This document shows positions 54,528-63,367 of a stretch of 63,450 nucleotides of DNA, one piece after another. Positions within the stretch are counted from its first letter, which is position 1; each line of letters begins with the position of its first letter. The notes below the pieces were generated by a model that saw only the letters and a program-made list of their open reading frames with translations, was not told where the DNA came from and ran no database searches. Made by a program: the position numbers and the translations under genes. Source of the DNA: WHTX01 sp038255145 (GTDB lineage: Bacteria; Actinomycetota; Acidimicrobiia; Acidimicrobiales; CAIXPF01); the NCBI GenBank assembly GCA_038255145.1, contig JBBSLP010000031.1, forward strand, positions 1 to 63,450. Direction: 5' to 3'.

Positions 54528-57083
54528 TCACCCCTCGGCGGGTAGGAGGCCCAGGCGGGCGGCGCGCATGACGGCCTCGGCCCGGCCCGAGACCTCGAGG
54601 CGCTCGTAGATGCGGATGGTCTCGCGGCGCACGGTGGCCAGGCTGAAGTGCAGTTCGGTGGCGATCTGGGTGTTGGTGAGCCCGGTGGCCAACAGCCGCA
54701 GCACCTGCACCTGACGAGTGGTGAGGTGCACCGCCGGTCCCGGGCTCCGGCCCAGGAGGGCGCCGAGGTCGGCCACGGCCGTGGACACGGGCCCCGCCGA
54801 CATGATGGTGTCGGAGTCCACGGCGACGTGGTCCTCCCACGGTTGCAGCACGGCCAACAGGCGACGGGCGGCGTCGGTGTCCTCGATGAGGGCTGCGGCC
54901 CGTGCCGCCATGGTCGCCGCCTGCAGCAGGCTGGACTCCGCGTCGAGCAGGGTGATGGCCTGGTCGAGGGCGGCGGCCGATTCCTCCCCCCGTCCCGCCA
55001 TGGCCAGGCACAGGGCCAGCCCCGCGCTGCCCAGGGGGTGCTCGCGGGCGGCGGCCGTGGTCACGGCGGTGACGAGTTGCACGAGCTCGGGGTCGGGAAG
55101 GGAGGTGGCCCGGTGCAGCACCAGTGCGGCCATGACCGCCGTGGCCCCGGGGGCCTGGGCGGCGTGCAGGGCGGCCACGGCATGGGCCCGCCACAACAAG
55201 CGGGGTTCACGGCTACGTCGGGCCGCCCACATGGCGGTGTCCACGGCCTCGTCGACCTCGCTGCGCCGGCCGGCCTCGATGCCGTCGTTGGCCAGGCGCA
55301 CGCAGACCTCGACCACCTGGTCGACCTGGTTGGTCCGCAGGGCCAGGTCGAGCGCCCGACGGGACACGGCCCGGCGCCGGTCGAGGTGGCGCGGCGCCCG
55401 GTGCGTGCTGCGCCAGGCCACCAGGGCGAACAGCAACGTGTCGTCCTCGCCCAGGGCCTCGGCCGCGTCGAGGGCCTCGTCGGCCAGGGGTTGGGCCACA
55501 TCGGCGCGCACCAGCCAGGACCACTGCCGGCCGTCCGCCGACAGGCGGGGGATGCGCATGTAGAGCACCGAGCGCAGGGCCTTGAGCTCGACCTTCGTCG
55601 AAGTCCGGCTGGCCAGCCGCTCGGCCCGATCGAGCAGCACGAGGGCGTCGTGGTCACCGGCGCGCCAGTCGGGGGGGTAGGCGAAGCCGATGGCCGCCTC
55701 GGCCAGGCTCTCGGCGTCACCGGCCTGCTCGGCCAGGTCGGCGGCGTCGCGGTACAGGCGCTGGGCCGAGGCCAGGTCGCCCATGCGTTGGTTGGCCCGC
55801 CCCCGCAGCAGCACCCGCCGCACGCGGGACGCCAGGTCGGCGGGGTCGGCGTCGGCCTCGGCGATGGCCAGCAGACGGTCGGCGTCCTCGAAGGCCAGCT
55901 CGTGCAGGGCCCGCTCCCCGGCGCTGTCGGCCAGGGCCACCAGCCGGTGGCGGGCCACCAGGGTGCCCGAGCGTTGCGCGTGCCACACGGCGTCGGCCCA
56001 GCCCAGTGCCGGGCCCGCAGCCAGGCGCTCGGCGGCGGCGGCGTGGACGCGTTGGGCCAGGTCGGCAGGCACGCTCTGGGCCAGCTGCTGGGCGATGAGG
56101 GGGTGCACCACCCGGGGCGGTGCCGTGGCGTCGTCGAGCACCTGGCTCCCCACGCCCGCGGCCAGGGCCGCCACCATCCGGTCGGTCGTCAGGCCGGTGG
56201 CCGCGGCGACGACCTCGGCGTTCAGGTCGCCGACCAGGCAGCCGGCGCCGAGGATGACCCGGTCCACGTCGTCGACACCGCCGAGCAGGGCCTCGATGGA
56301 CTGGACGATCGGGGCCGGCGTCGCCCCGCCACCGAGGTCGGCCAGCTTGGCCAGCGGAGGATGGGGCCCGTAGGCGCGCTCGGCCCGGACGAGCACGCTG
56401 AGCAGGGCCAGGGGGTTGCCCCCCGTTCCCGCCACCAGCCGCCTCGTGGCGGCGTCGATGCGGGCGTCGACGAGCGCGGGGTAGCGCTCGCGCAGCACCT
56501 TGGCCAGGTCGGCCTCCCCCATGCCCCCGAGCTCGAGCCGCTCGTGGGGAGAGGGCAGGGCGATGGGGGCCTCACCGGTCAGCGTGGTGCGCACCGTGGC
56601 GACGACCAGCACCGGCTCGGCGGCCAGGAGGGGAGCGAGGTGGTCGAGCAGGCGGAGGGAGGCGGGGTCCATCCAGTGGGCGTCCTCGAGCACGACGACC
56701 ACCGGTGTGCCCAGGGCCCCGAGCAGTGCCAACAGCCGGTGGGCGACATCGGCCCCGTCGAGTCCGGCGTGGCGGTCGCCGGGGGTGCCGGGCGCCGTGA
56801 CGAGGGGGTCGGGGGGCAGCGCCGCGCCGGCGGCGGTGAGGCGGCGTCCAGCCGAGCGGATGACGGATCGCCACGGGGAGAACGTCTGGGCCGAGGTGGG
56901 GCTGGCGGCCCCGGTCAGCACGGCTGTCGGTTGGGAACGGGCGAACTCGGCCACGAGGCGTCACTTGCCGATGCCGGGTTCACCACACAGGAACACGGCC
57001 CGGCCCACGCCCGCGGCTGCTTCGTCTCTCCAGGCATCCAGTGCAGTGAGCTCCCGCTCACGGCCGACGAACGGCAACTTCAC
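54528..57083 (-). pseudogene. LuxR-family AAA/TPR regulator interrupted by an in-frame TGA
   Basis: From GTG 57083 the protein reads FVGRERELTALDAWRDEAAAG then FLCGEPGIGK, and codon 41 is TGA (56963-56961), after which RLVAEFARS continues in the same frame. The Walker A motif GEPGIGKS/T is therefore cut exactly at its Ser/Thr, as a TCA-to-TGA change would do. The remaining about 811 codons are intact: VVVLEDAHWMD (Walker B), a TPR-like middle, and the C-terminal LuxR helix-turn-helix TTRQVQVLRLLATGLTNTQIATELHFSLATVRRETIRIY. An internal GTG (56954) could still give a protein without the P-loop. Confidence 0.82.
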
Positions 57084-57135
57084 GGTGCGACCGTGTGGTG
57101 GGCAGACCGGGGCGATACCCGATCCAGGTTGATCC

Positions 57136-57210
57136 GAACGGTTCATTCCGTTGTCTATCGGCGATAGTCGCCTCCGTCGGATGCGAGACCGGTCTGTGCC
57201 GGAACGGTTC
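57136..57210. promoter_or_regulatory. Cluster of three palindromes between divergent genes
   Basis: GAACGGTTC (dyad around a central base) occurs at 57136-57144 and again at 57202-57210 within similar flanks. Between them CTATCG-G-CGATAG (57155-57167) is a perfect inverted repeat. The region between the LuxR-type gene (57083) and the LLM gene (57315) is AT-richer than its surroundings. This suggests binding sites for one or two dimeric regulators. Confidence 0.6.
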
Positions 57211-57301
57211 GTACCGGGTCTTGATCGGCTGGCGAACTGGTGTGTGGGCCACCGGCCCAGGCGCCGGTCACCGCGTCGGTGTCGCCCGGTCAGGGCCGGA
57301 C

Positions 57302-57307
57302 TACGGT
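57302..57307 (+). promoter_or_regulatory. TACGGT -10 element of a likely leaderless promoter
   Basis: TACGGT ends 7 nt before ATG 57315. Confidence 0.65.
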
Positions 57308-57314
57308 CCCGTCC

Positions 57315-58208
57315 ATGACCATCGACATCGGCCGTGTCGGCATCTGGACCGGCGCCCTCGACGGGCGCCCCCAGAGCGAGGCCCGTGAAGCGGCCCAGGA
57401 GCTCGAGGCCCTGGGCTACCCCACCCTGTGGCTGCCCGAGGCCGTGGGCCGTGAGCCCTTCGTGGCGTCGGCCGTGGTGCTCGCCGCCACCTCGACCCTC
57501 AAGCTGGCCACGGGCATCGCCAACATCTACGCCCGCGACCCCATGACCACGGTGGCGGCGCAGAAGACCCTGGCCGAGGCCTTCCCCGGCCGCTTCCTGT
57601 TGGGGTTGGGCGTCAGCCACCAGCACCTGGTGCAGAACCTGCGCAAGCACGACTACAGCCGGCCCCTCGCCTACATGAAGGCCTACCTGACGGCCATGGA
57701 CGAGGCCATGTTCGCGGCGGTGGGCCCCAAGGAGGACCCGGGCCGCGTCATCGCCGCCCTCGGCCCCAAGATGCTGGAGGTGGCCGCCACCCAGGCCAAC
57801 GGTGCCCACCCCTACTTCACCACGCCCGAGCACACGGCCACTTCGCGTGAGGTCATGGGTCCCGCCGCCCTGCTGGCCCCCGAGCAGATGGTGGTGCTGG
57901 AGACGGACCCCACCACGGCCCGGACCATCGCCAGGGGGGCCATGGCCGTGTACCTGCGGGCGCCGAACTACCTCAACAACCTGCGCCGTCTGGGCTTCGG
58001 CGACGAGGACTGGGCCGACTACAAGAACCCCACCGACCGCCTGGTCGACGCCATCGTGGCCTGGGGCGACGTGGACACCATCGTCAGCCGGGTCAAGGCC
58101 CACCACGACGCCGGTGCCGACCACGTCTGCATCCAGGCCCTGCGCGGTGACCGTGACCTCCCCGTCGAAGCGTGGCGGGAGCTGGCCCCCGCCCTGCTGG
58201 AGGGCTAA
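57315..58208 (+). CDS. LLM-class flavin/F420-dependent oxidoreductase
   Basis: 297 residues, luciferase-like TIM barrel. ELEALGYPTLWLPEAVGREPF, TSTLKLATGIANIYARDP and FPGRFLLGLGVSHQHLVQ are typical of the F420-dependent branch of this family. The C-terminal VDTIVSRVKAHHDAGADHVCIQAL is also characteristic. The substrate is unknown. Start ATG 57315 has a leaderless-type promoter and lies opposite the LuxR-type gene. Its stop shares 4 bp (CTAA) with the convergent phosphoesterase stop. Confidence 0.9.
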   Translation: MTIDIGRVGIWTGALDGRPQSEAREAAQELEALGYPTLWLPEAVGREPFVASAVVLAATSTLKLATGIANIYARDPMTTVAAQKTLAEAFPGRFLLGLGVSHQHLVQNLRKHDYSRPLAYMKAYLTAMDEAMFAAVGPKEDPGRVIAALGPKMLEVAATQANGAHPYFTTPEHTATSREVMGPAALLAPEQMVVLETDPTTARTIARGAMAVYLRAPNYLNNLRRLGFGDEDWADYKNPTDRLVDAIVAWGDVDTIVSRVKAHHDAGADHVCIQALRGDRDLPVEAWRELAPALLEG

Positions 58209-58786
58209 ACGGGTCGCGGTCGATCGAACAGCAGGCCGGCGAGGGTGTCGGCGCTGACGGGACGGTGGTCCCACACGTCGACACCCACGTTGACCATGCG
58301 CTCCTTCTCGCGCCACTCGCCGTGCACGTGACCGTGGAGTAGGGGGGCACCGCGGTCAACGGGGCGGTGCTCGACGAAGCGGTCCTCGCCGTGGCTGTCG
58401 CCCTGGTAGGGGAAGTGGCAGGCCGGCACCGGGGTGCCGTCGAGGTCGACCTCGACGACGCCCTGGTGGACCTGGGCGAAGCCGGCGTCGAGGTAGCGCT
58501 GCGTCCAGCCCTCGGCCCTTGCCCCCATGCCCACCCAGCAACGGTCGTGGTTGCCGGCCAGCAGCAGCTTGGTCCCGGCCAGACCGGCGACCCGGGCCAG
58601 GGAGGCGTCGATGCGACCCAGGGCCACGTCACCCAGCACCCACACCGTGTCCTCGGGCGCCACCACCTCGTTCCACCGCTGCACCAGGGCGTCGTCCATG
58701 GCGTCGACGTCGGCGAAGGGGCGCTGGCAGTAGCGGATGATGTTGGCGTGGCCGAGGTGCAGGTCGGCGGTGAACCACAGTGTCAT
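58205..58786 (-). CDS. Small metallophosphoesterase
   Basis: 193 residues with calcineurin-like motifs FTADLHLGHANII, VWVLGDVALG, LLLAGNHDRCW, and LLHGHVHGEW. The compact form resembles bacterial YfcE-unlike phosphodiesterases of about 180 residues often annotated as phosphoesterase or hydrolase. The substrate is unknown. The start ATG at 58786 is the last of four ATGs spaced every 14 bp in a tandem repeat, so the exact initiation site is ambiguous. Confidence 0.87.
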   Translation of the reverse strand: MTLWFTADLHLGHANIIRYCQRPFADVDAMDDALVQRWNEVVAPEDTVWVLGDVALGRIDASLARVAGLAGTKLLLAGNHDRCWVGMGARAEGWTQRYLDAGFAQVHQGVVEVDLDGTPVPACHFPYQGDSHGEDRFVEHRPVDRGAPLLHGHVHGEWREKERMVNVGVDVWDHRPVSADTLAGLLFDRPRPV

Positions 58787-58837
58787 GGGGTCACCATCAT
58801 GGGGCCTTCGTCATGGGCTCACCGTCATGGGCACACG
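58783..58837. repeat. 14-bp tandem repeat (x4) carrying the start codon
   Basis: Units TCATGGGGTCACCA (58783-58796), TCATGGGGCCTTCG (58797-58810), TCATGGGCTCACCG (58811-58824) and TCATGGGCACACG (58825-58837). On the minus strand each holds an ATG (first bases 58786, 58800, 58814, 58828), in changing frames. Confidence 0.85.
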
Positions 58838-58932
58838 TTGGCCCACGCCAGGGCCGGTGGCGAGCTGGACAGGGCAGCGGCGGGCTGGCCTACGGTGCCG
58901 GGGGCACACGCCCAGGGACCGAGGGGGAGAGC

Positions 58933-59679
58933 ATGGGACGACTCGACGGCAAGGTGGCGCTGATCACCGGTGGGGCCCGGGGTCAGGGGGCCGAGGAGGG
59001 GCGGCTGTTCGCGGCCGAGGGGGCCACGGTGGTGCTCACCGACGTCCTCGACGACGAGGGCGAGCGCACCGCGGCTGGCATCGAGAAGGCCGAGTACCTG
59101 CACCTCGACGTCTCGTCGGAGCCGGGGTGGGAGTCGGTGGTGGCCGATGTGGTGGCCCGCCACGGCCAACTCGACGTGCTGGTGAACAACGCCGGCATCG
59201 ACCTGGTGAAGCGCCTCGACGCCACCACGCTCGAGGACTTCCAGCGCCTGGTGTCCATAAACCAGGTCGGCGTGTTCCTGGGCATGCGCACGGTGGCCCG
59301 CACGGTCATCCCCACCGGCCGGGGTGCCTCGATCGTCAACATCAGCTCGGTGGCCGGCCTGCAGGGCGTGGTCGGCCACGCCGCCTACAGCGGCACCAAG
59401 TTCGCCGTGGTCGGGTTGACCAAGTCTGCGGCCAAGGAGTGGGGTCGTCACGGCATCCGGGTCAACTCGGTGCACCCGGGCATGATCGAGACGCCGATGA
59501 CTGCGGATCTGCGGGCCTTCAACGACCCCGAGGTCAACAAGAAGGCCCTGCGCAGCATCCCGCTGGGACGCATGGGCCAATCCATCGACATCGCCAACGT
59601 CGTGCTCTTCCTGGCCAGCGACGAGAGCAGCTACTGCACCGGCCAGGCCTTCACCGTCGATGGCGGCGTCCACCCCTGA
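58933..59679 (+). CDS. SDR-family NAD(P)-dependent oxidoreductase
   Basis: 248 residues, classical SDR. TGGARGQGAEEGRLFAAEG binds the cofactor and LTDVLDDEGER, with Asp at the end of beta-2, suggests NAD(H). NNAGID, Ser in NISSVAGL and Tyr-x-x-x-Lys in AAYSGTKFAV complete the active site. It resembles hydroxysteroid or 3-oxoacyl reductases. GAGGGGGAG precedes ATG 58933, with a TACGGT box 36 nt upstream, so this transcript has a leader. Confidence 0.92.
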   Translation: MGRLDGKVALITGGARGQGAEEGRLFAAEGATVVLTDVLDDEGERTAAGIEKAEYLHLDVSSEPGWESVVADVVARHGQLDVLVNNAGIDLVKRLDATTLEDFQRLVSINQVGVFLGMRTVARTVIPTGRGASIVNISSVAGLQGVVGHAAYSGTKFAVVGLTKSAAKEWGRHGIRVNSVHPGMIETPMTADLRAFNDPEVNKKALRSIPLGRMGQSIDIANVVLFLASDESSYCTGQAFTVDGGVHP

Positions 59680-59709
59680 CACGGCCGCTGACGCGCCACT
59701 GACGCGTCG
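59676..59709. repeat. Degenerate 11-12-bp tandem repeat over the SDR stop codon
   Basis: CTGACACGGCCG (59676-59687), CTGACGCGCCA (59688-59698) and CTGACGCGTCG (59699-59709). The first holds the SDR stop and the second a further in-frame TGA. Confidence 0.6.
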
Positions 59710-59762
59710 TTCGTGACCGCAGACCGCCGTCACCTCTCGTCCACCCGGCGTGGGGACGAGGA

Positions 59763-60593
59763 GTGACGGCGGGCGCAACGGGGAAACCCTTCCCCATGAG
59801 TTCGACCACCGAGCGGCAGACCGTCGATGTGGCGCCCGCCCGCCGGTTCGGGGTCCACGCCCTGTTGGCCGGGTTGGCGCTGGCGCTGGTGGCGGTGCCC
59901 TTCGGGCTGCTGCTCATCCTGGTGCGCAACCAGTGGGGCCCGTTGGTCGAGCTCGACCTCGGGGCCAGCCGGGACCTCAACCACTACGCCCTGGTGCACC
60001 CCGGCTTCGTGTCGGCCATGCAGACGGTCAGCTCCGTCGGCTCGGCTCCCGTCTACATCGCGGTGTTCGGGGCGGTGGCGCTGTGGCTCCTGTGGCGACG
60101 GCTACCCCGGTTGGCCCTGTTCGTGGTCGTCACCATGCTGGGAAGTTCCCTGCTCAACGGCCTGGTCAAGGCAGCCGTGGACCGGGCTCGTCCCGTGCTG
60201 CCCGATCCGGTGGCCCACGCCAACGGGTTGAGCTTCCCCAGCGGGCACGCCCAGTCGGCCATGGTGGCGGCGTCGGTGCTGCTGTTGGTCTTCCTGCCTG
60301 CGCTGCGGGGCCGGTGGCGGACGGCAGCCGTCACCGCAGGCGTGGTCTTCGTGCTCGCCGTGGGGTTCGCCCGGGTGTCCCTGGGCGTCCACTTCGTGTC
60401 CGACGTCATCGCCGGCTACGTGCTGGGCGCGGCCTGGGTGGCGGTGACCACCGCCGCGTTCAGCGCCTGGCGTCGGGAGCGGGGCCGTCCGCCGGTCGCA
60501 GCCGCCGAGGGGCTCGAGCCCGAGCACGCCCGCGAGCTCGACCCCCGCACCCCCGTCGACCACCCGGGCGGCGAGTTGCCCGGGCGCCGGTAG
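59763..60593 (+). CDS. PAP2-family membrane phosphatase
   Basis: 276 residues from GTG 59763, or 265 from ATG 59796. Five to six membrane helices frame the phosphatase signature: KAAVDRARP, PSGHAQSAM and RVSLGVHFVSDVIAG, which form the lipid-phosphatase active site. Likely substrates are undecaprenyl pyrophosphate or phosphatidic acid, outside the membrane. The cytoplasmic C-terminal tail is Pro/Glu-rich. It faces the glycosyltransferase gene tail to tail, 7 bp apart. Confidence 0.9.
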   Translation: MTAGATGKPFPMSSTTERQTVDVAPARRFGVHALLAGLALALVAVPFGLLLILVRNQWGPLVELDLGASRDLNHYALVHPGFVSAMQTVSSVGSAPVYIAVFGAVALWLLWRRLPRLALFVVVTMLGSSLLNGLVKAAVDRARPVLPDPVAHANGLSFPSGHAQSAMVAASVLLLVFLPALRGRWRTAAVTAGVVFVLAVGFARVSLGVHFVSDVIAGYVLGAAWVAVTTAAFSAWRRERGRPPVAAAEGLEPEHARELDPRTPVDHPGGELPGRR

Positions 60594-60600
60594 CGGAGGG

Positions 60601-61548
60601 TCAGCGCAGCGAGGTGACCGGTCGACCGGTGGCGGCGCGGTACGCGCGGTACCCGGTCCGCCTGGCCACCTGGAACAGGCTGGCCCAGTCCCCCGTCATC
60701 GACCGGGCCAGGTCGGCCACCCCGGCCAGGTCACCCCGGCGCACCCGCTGCACGCCTGCGCTGGCCCGGCGCACAGCGGTGCCGTGACCCATGGCCGCGT
60801 CCCAGGCCCGGTCGCTGAGCCACTCGGGGTGGTCCTGGCGCAGCTCGGCGGCGTTGTCGGCTCGGCCGTGGTCGACGGAGCCCGTGTCCTGCGTGAGGTT
60901 CTGGGGATGACGGCGGTAGCGCACCGTGGCCACCGTGGCCAGGCTCATGCGCACCCCGGCGGCGGACAGGCGCACCCACAGGTCCCAGTCCTCGATCAGA
61001 CGCTTGGGACGCAGCCCGCCGACCCGTTCGTAGTCGGCCCGGGCGAACAGGGCGCCGTAGAAGACGTAGTTCTCGGCCACCAGGCGGCGCAGCTGGCGGC
61101 GCCGGGGCAGGCGCAGACCCAGGGTGCGGTGGTAGTCCGAGCCCTGCTCGCCGGGCCGCCACACGAGCGCCCGGGGACTGATGACCCCACCTCGACGCTG
61201 CCATTGGCCGACGAGGTGCTCGAGGTGGTTCGGGAGCAGCACGTCATCGGCGTCGAGGAAGCACACCAGCTCGCTGGTCACCTGCTCCATGGCCAGGGCC
61301 CGGGCCGCTCCGGCGCCCACGTTGACGTCGAGCTCCACGACCGTGATGGGCAGACGGTCGCTCCATCGCCGGGCCCGGGCCGCGGTGTCGTCGAGGGAGG
61401 CGTCGTCGACGAGGATCACGGCGTCGGGCAGCAGGGACTGGTGGACCAGGCTGCTGAGGGCCTCGTCGATGAACTCACCGGCGTCGTACGCGGCCATGAC
61501 AACGGTCACCGTTGGTCTCTCGACGTCGTCCACCATGGTGTCCAGCAT
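60601..61548 (-). CDS. Family 2 glycosyltransferase
   Basis: 315 residues, GT-A fold. VTVVMAAYDAGEFIDEALSSLVHQSLLPDAVILVDDASLDDTA binds the nucleotide sugar, and the DxD-type motif lies in CFLDADDVLLP. The acceptor region GGLRPKRLIEDWDLWVRLSAAG includes the usual E-D-W-D. It lacks membrane helices. It probably adds a sugar to a cell-surface glycan. ATG 61548 or 61536. The PAP2 gene next to it fits an envelope function. Confidence 0.9.
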   Translation of the reverse strand: MLDTMVDDVERPTVTVVMAAYDAGEFIDEALSSLVHQSLLPDAVILVDDASLDDTAARARRWSDRLPITVVELDVNVGAGAARALAMEQVTSELVCFLDADDVLLPNHLEHLVGQWQRRGGVISPRALVWRPGEQGSDYHRTLGLRLPRRRQLRRLVAENYVFYGALFARADYERVGGLRPKRLIEDWDLWVRLSAAGVRMSLATVATVRYRRHPQNLTQDTGSVDHGRADNAAELRQDHPEWLSDRAWDAAMGHGTAVRRASAGVQRVRRGDLAGVADLARSMTGDWASLFQVARRTGYRAYRAATGRPVTSLR

Positions 61549-61609
61549 GCCCAGGCGGCAGGTTCTTCGTGTAGCGGCGTGACGAAGAACCCGGTCTGGA
61601 CGCGGCTGG

Positions 61610-61993
61610 CTAGCCCAGGTCGATGTCAGGCCGGGGTCGGGGCTGGTGGTCGAGCGTACCGATCACCCCACACGCCCACGCCCCCACTTCGGAAAGTCGG
61701 ACCCGCACCAGGGTGCCGGCGGTGGGAACTCCGTCGACCTGCCAGAAGAGACGGGCGTCGCGGAGGTGGACCAGACCCTCGCTGCGCTCGGCGGCCACCG
61801 CCTCCTCGGTCAGCGGTGGCGGGGCGTCGTCACCGAGCTCGGCGCAGAGGAGTCGGAACCAGACCTCGATGCCTACCGCCACCCCGGTCATCCATGAGCC
61901 TCCGACCAGCAACGACAGGCCGAACTCCTCGCGCCCGCCGTCCAGGGATGCGGCCACGGCCGCCAGTACCGGGTCGCTCCACGCAGCGTTCAT
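61610..61993 (-). CDS. Small hypothetical protein
   Basis: 127 residues from ATG 61993 after GGAAGGTG. Text such as REEFGLSLLVGGSWMTGVAVGIEVWFRLL and LVHLRDARLFWQVDGVPTAGTLVRVRLSEVGAW suggests a small beta-rich, SH3-like or SRPBCC-unlike fold. No family is recognised with confidence. It stands alone on its strand, in line with the glycosyltransferase 61 bp away. Confidence 0.65.
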   Translation of the reverse strand: MNAAWSDPVLAAVAASLDGGREEFGLSLLVGGSWMTGVAVGIEVWFRLLCAELGDDAPPPLTEEAVAAERSEGLVHLRDARLFWQVDGVPTAGTLVRVRLSEVGAWACGVIGTLDHQPRPRPDIDLG

Positions 61994-62166
61994 CGACACC
62001 TTCCACGCGCGTCGCGCACGCTGTTCCCGTGTGCCACGCCGGGGTTGCGGAGTGGCATGTCGCCCAATTGCTACCACCTCTCCGCGACCGCCCGAGGCTC
62101 GCGCCCTTGATGAGAAGTTGTTGCGCGCACGAGCCGCCGTTGACGCAGGATGGGCTCTGTGGAGGG

Positions 62167-62364
62167 ATGGTGCTGCTCGCGGATTCCCACCAGCGCGTGG
62201 GCCCCGTAGACTCAACAGCGCTCGAGGCGCTGCTCGTCCGACCCGACCACCTCGGAGCGGCCGAACCCCCATCTACGGGCGGGTGCGAGCACCCGCCTGA
62301 GGAGCGCCTGGTGGTGGTGGTGTCACCGAGCAATGAACCCGATGCCCCGGAGGCACGCACATGA
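62167..62364 (+). CDS. Possible small ORF
   Basis: 65 codons from ATG 62167, preceded closely by GGAGG. The product has no recognised family (SHQRVGPVDSTALEALLVRP). Its stop overlaps the ATG of the next small ORF (ATGA), which is the only support for it being real. Confidence 0.3.
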   Translation: MVLLADSHQRVGPVDSTALEALLVRPDHLGAAEPPSTGGCEHPPEERLVVVVSPSNEPDAPEART

Positions 62365-62474
62365 CCGCACGATCCCATAGCCGAGCACGTCGTCGGCGCA
62401 AGAAGGCCGAAGCAGCCGAGAAGGCCAAGGCGCAGGAGGCGAAGCTGCGCCGCGCCGGCAACCGGCTGGACTGA
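62361..62474 (+). CDS. Small highly basic protein
   Basis: 37 residues, with an Arg-rich start and an Ala/Lys/Glu helix (KKAEAAEKAKAQEAKLRRAG). The composition suggests a nucleic-acid-binding peptide or a helical tail. Its ATG overlaps the preceding ORF stop. GGAGG lies just upstream (CCGGAGGCACGCACATG). Confidence 0.45.
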   Translation: MTARSHSRARRRRKKAEAAEKAKAQEAKLRRAGNRLD

Positions 62475-62546
62475 TCGCCGTCCCACGTCGCGCGGCGTCG
62501 ACCCCACCGGGTCGACAGCCGCGGGGCGGTGGCCCCGCCTGGGGCC

Positions 62547-62818
62547 TCAGTTCGTCGCGCCCGGTTGCGTGAAGGTCACGACGTACCCGTCGGGATCATG
62601 CAGGACCAGTTCTCGTGCCCCCACGGCCGGTCCTCGACCCCGTGTGCACACACGATCGCGCCCCGGATCTCGTCGTGGACAGCATCGACGCTGGTCGGGT
62701 GCACATAGAGGCAACCAGTCATCCTCGGCTCCCCCTCCCAGGGGGTGTCGCCGGACAGGAACTGGATGGCGGTCCCATCCCGCACCACCTCGCACCACGT
62801 GGGTGCTCGCCGGTGACG
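62547..62818 (-). pseudogene. Remnant of a VOC (glyoxalase/bleomycin-resistance) protein
   Basis: DGTAIQFLSGDTPWEGEPRMTGCLYVHPTSVDAVHDEI and the C-terminal ELVLHDPDGYVVTFTQP are typical of the second half of a VOC-fold protein. The two parts are in different frames, joined by one missing G in a G-run at about 62620. The first third of the domain is absent; the sequence breaks off at about 62800, where a chromate-transporter piece on the other strand begins. Confidence 0.7.
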
Positions 62819-62949
62819 CCCTCGTGGATCCCCTCACCATCGCCACCTTCGTCGGTGCCGGGCTGTTGCTGTGGCGCACCGAGCTCAACTCGGGGTGGCT
62901 CATCGTCGGTGGCGCCACCCTGGGGATCATCCACACCGGCGCCGGTTGA
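62795..62949 (+). pseudogene. 3' fragment of a ChrA chromate transporter
   Basis: LAGDALVDPLTIATFVGAGLLLWRTELNSGWLIVGGATLGII matches the last two membrane segments of ChrA. Nothing upstream continues it. It is head-to-head with the VOC remnant, both broken near 62800. Confidence 0.6.
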
Positions 62950-63064
62950 CCTCCGCCATCACCCGGCATGGGCGACGTGAGCGCTCGCCCCCGACCCGAC
63001 GGCCCGCCCGAGCTGGATCGGTCCGGCTGCCGAGCCCCGAGGGCCCGTGCACCAGGGATCACCT

Positions 63065-63353
63065 CGCGGGCCGCGACGACGTCGGCGGCCTGGACGATCT
63101 CGGTGGTCCAGAGCTTGGGGTGTTCCTCGCGGATGTCGATGCCGACCTCGTCCATGGCGGCGATCGCGGCGGGGTTGACCTCGGCGCCGGGTTCGGACGC
63201 GCAGGACCAGGCCACGGCCCGGTCGCCGGCGAGGTGGTCGAACCAGCCCAGGGCCATCTGGGACCGGCCGGCGTTGTGGACGCAGAGGAAGAGGCCCGTG
63301 GGCCGGCCGGAGATCCCGTCGGACGCGATGGTCATGTCGGCGAGGGTGGGCAT
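63065..63353 (-). pseudogene. 3'-truncated arsenate reductase (LMW-phosphatase-type ArsC)
   Basis: From ATG 63353, after a GGAG site, the product begins with the phosphate loop FLCVHNAGRSQMALGWF (C-x5-R) and continues SEPGAEVNPAAIAAMDEVGIDIREEHPKLWT to AADVV at about 63075. The normal continuation with the two resolving cysteines (the TMGCGDxCP region) is missing; the frame runs on through unrelated text to 62547. Thioredoxin-coupled arsenate reduction would be impossible. Confidence 0.75.
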
Positions 63354-63367
63354 GGGTGCTCCGGGGT

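Noticed and set aside
56961..56963. The in-frame TGA in the LuxR-type gene as a second selenocysteine codon
   Set aside because: It replaces the Walker A Ser/Thr, where Sec has no precedent, and no stem-loop with a G-starting loop lies 16-37 nt downstream. A nonsense change is simpler.
58205..58208. Convergent stop overlap CTAA as a regulatory signal
   Set aside because: A four-base tail-to-tail overlap is ordinary in compact genomes and needs no special explanation.
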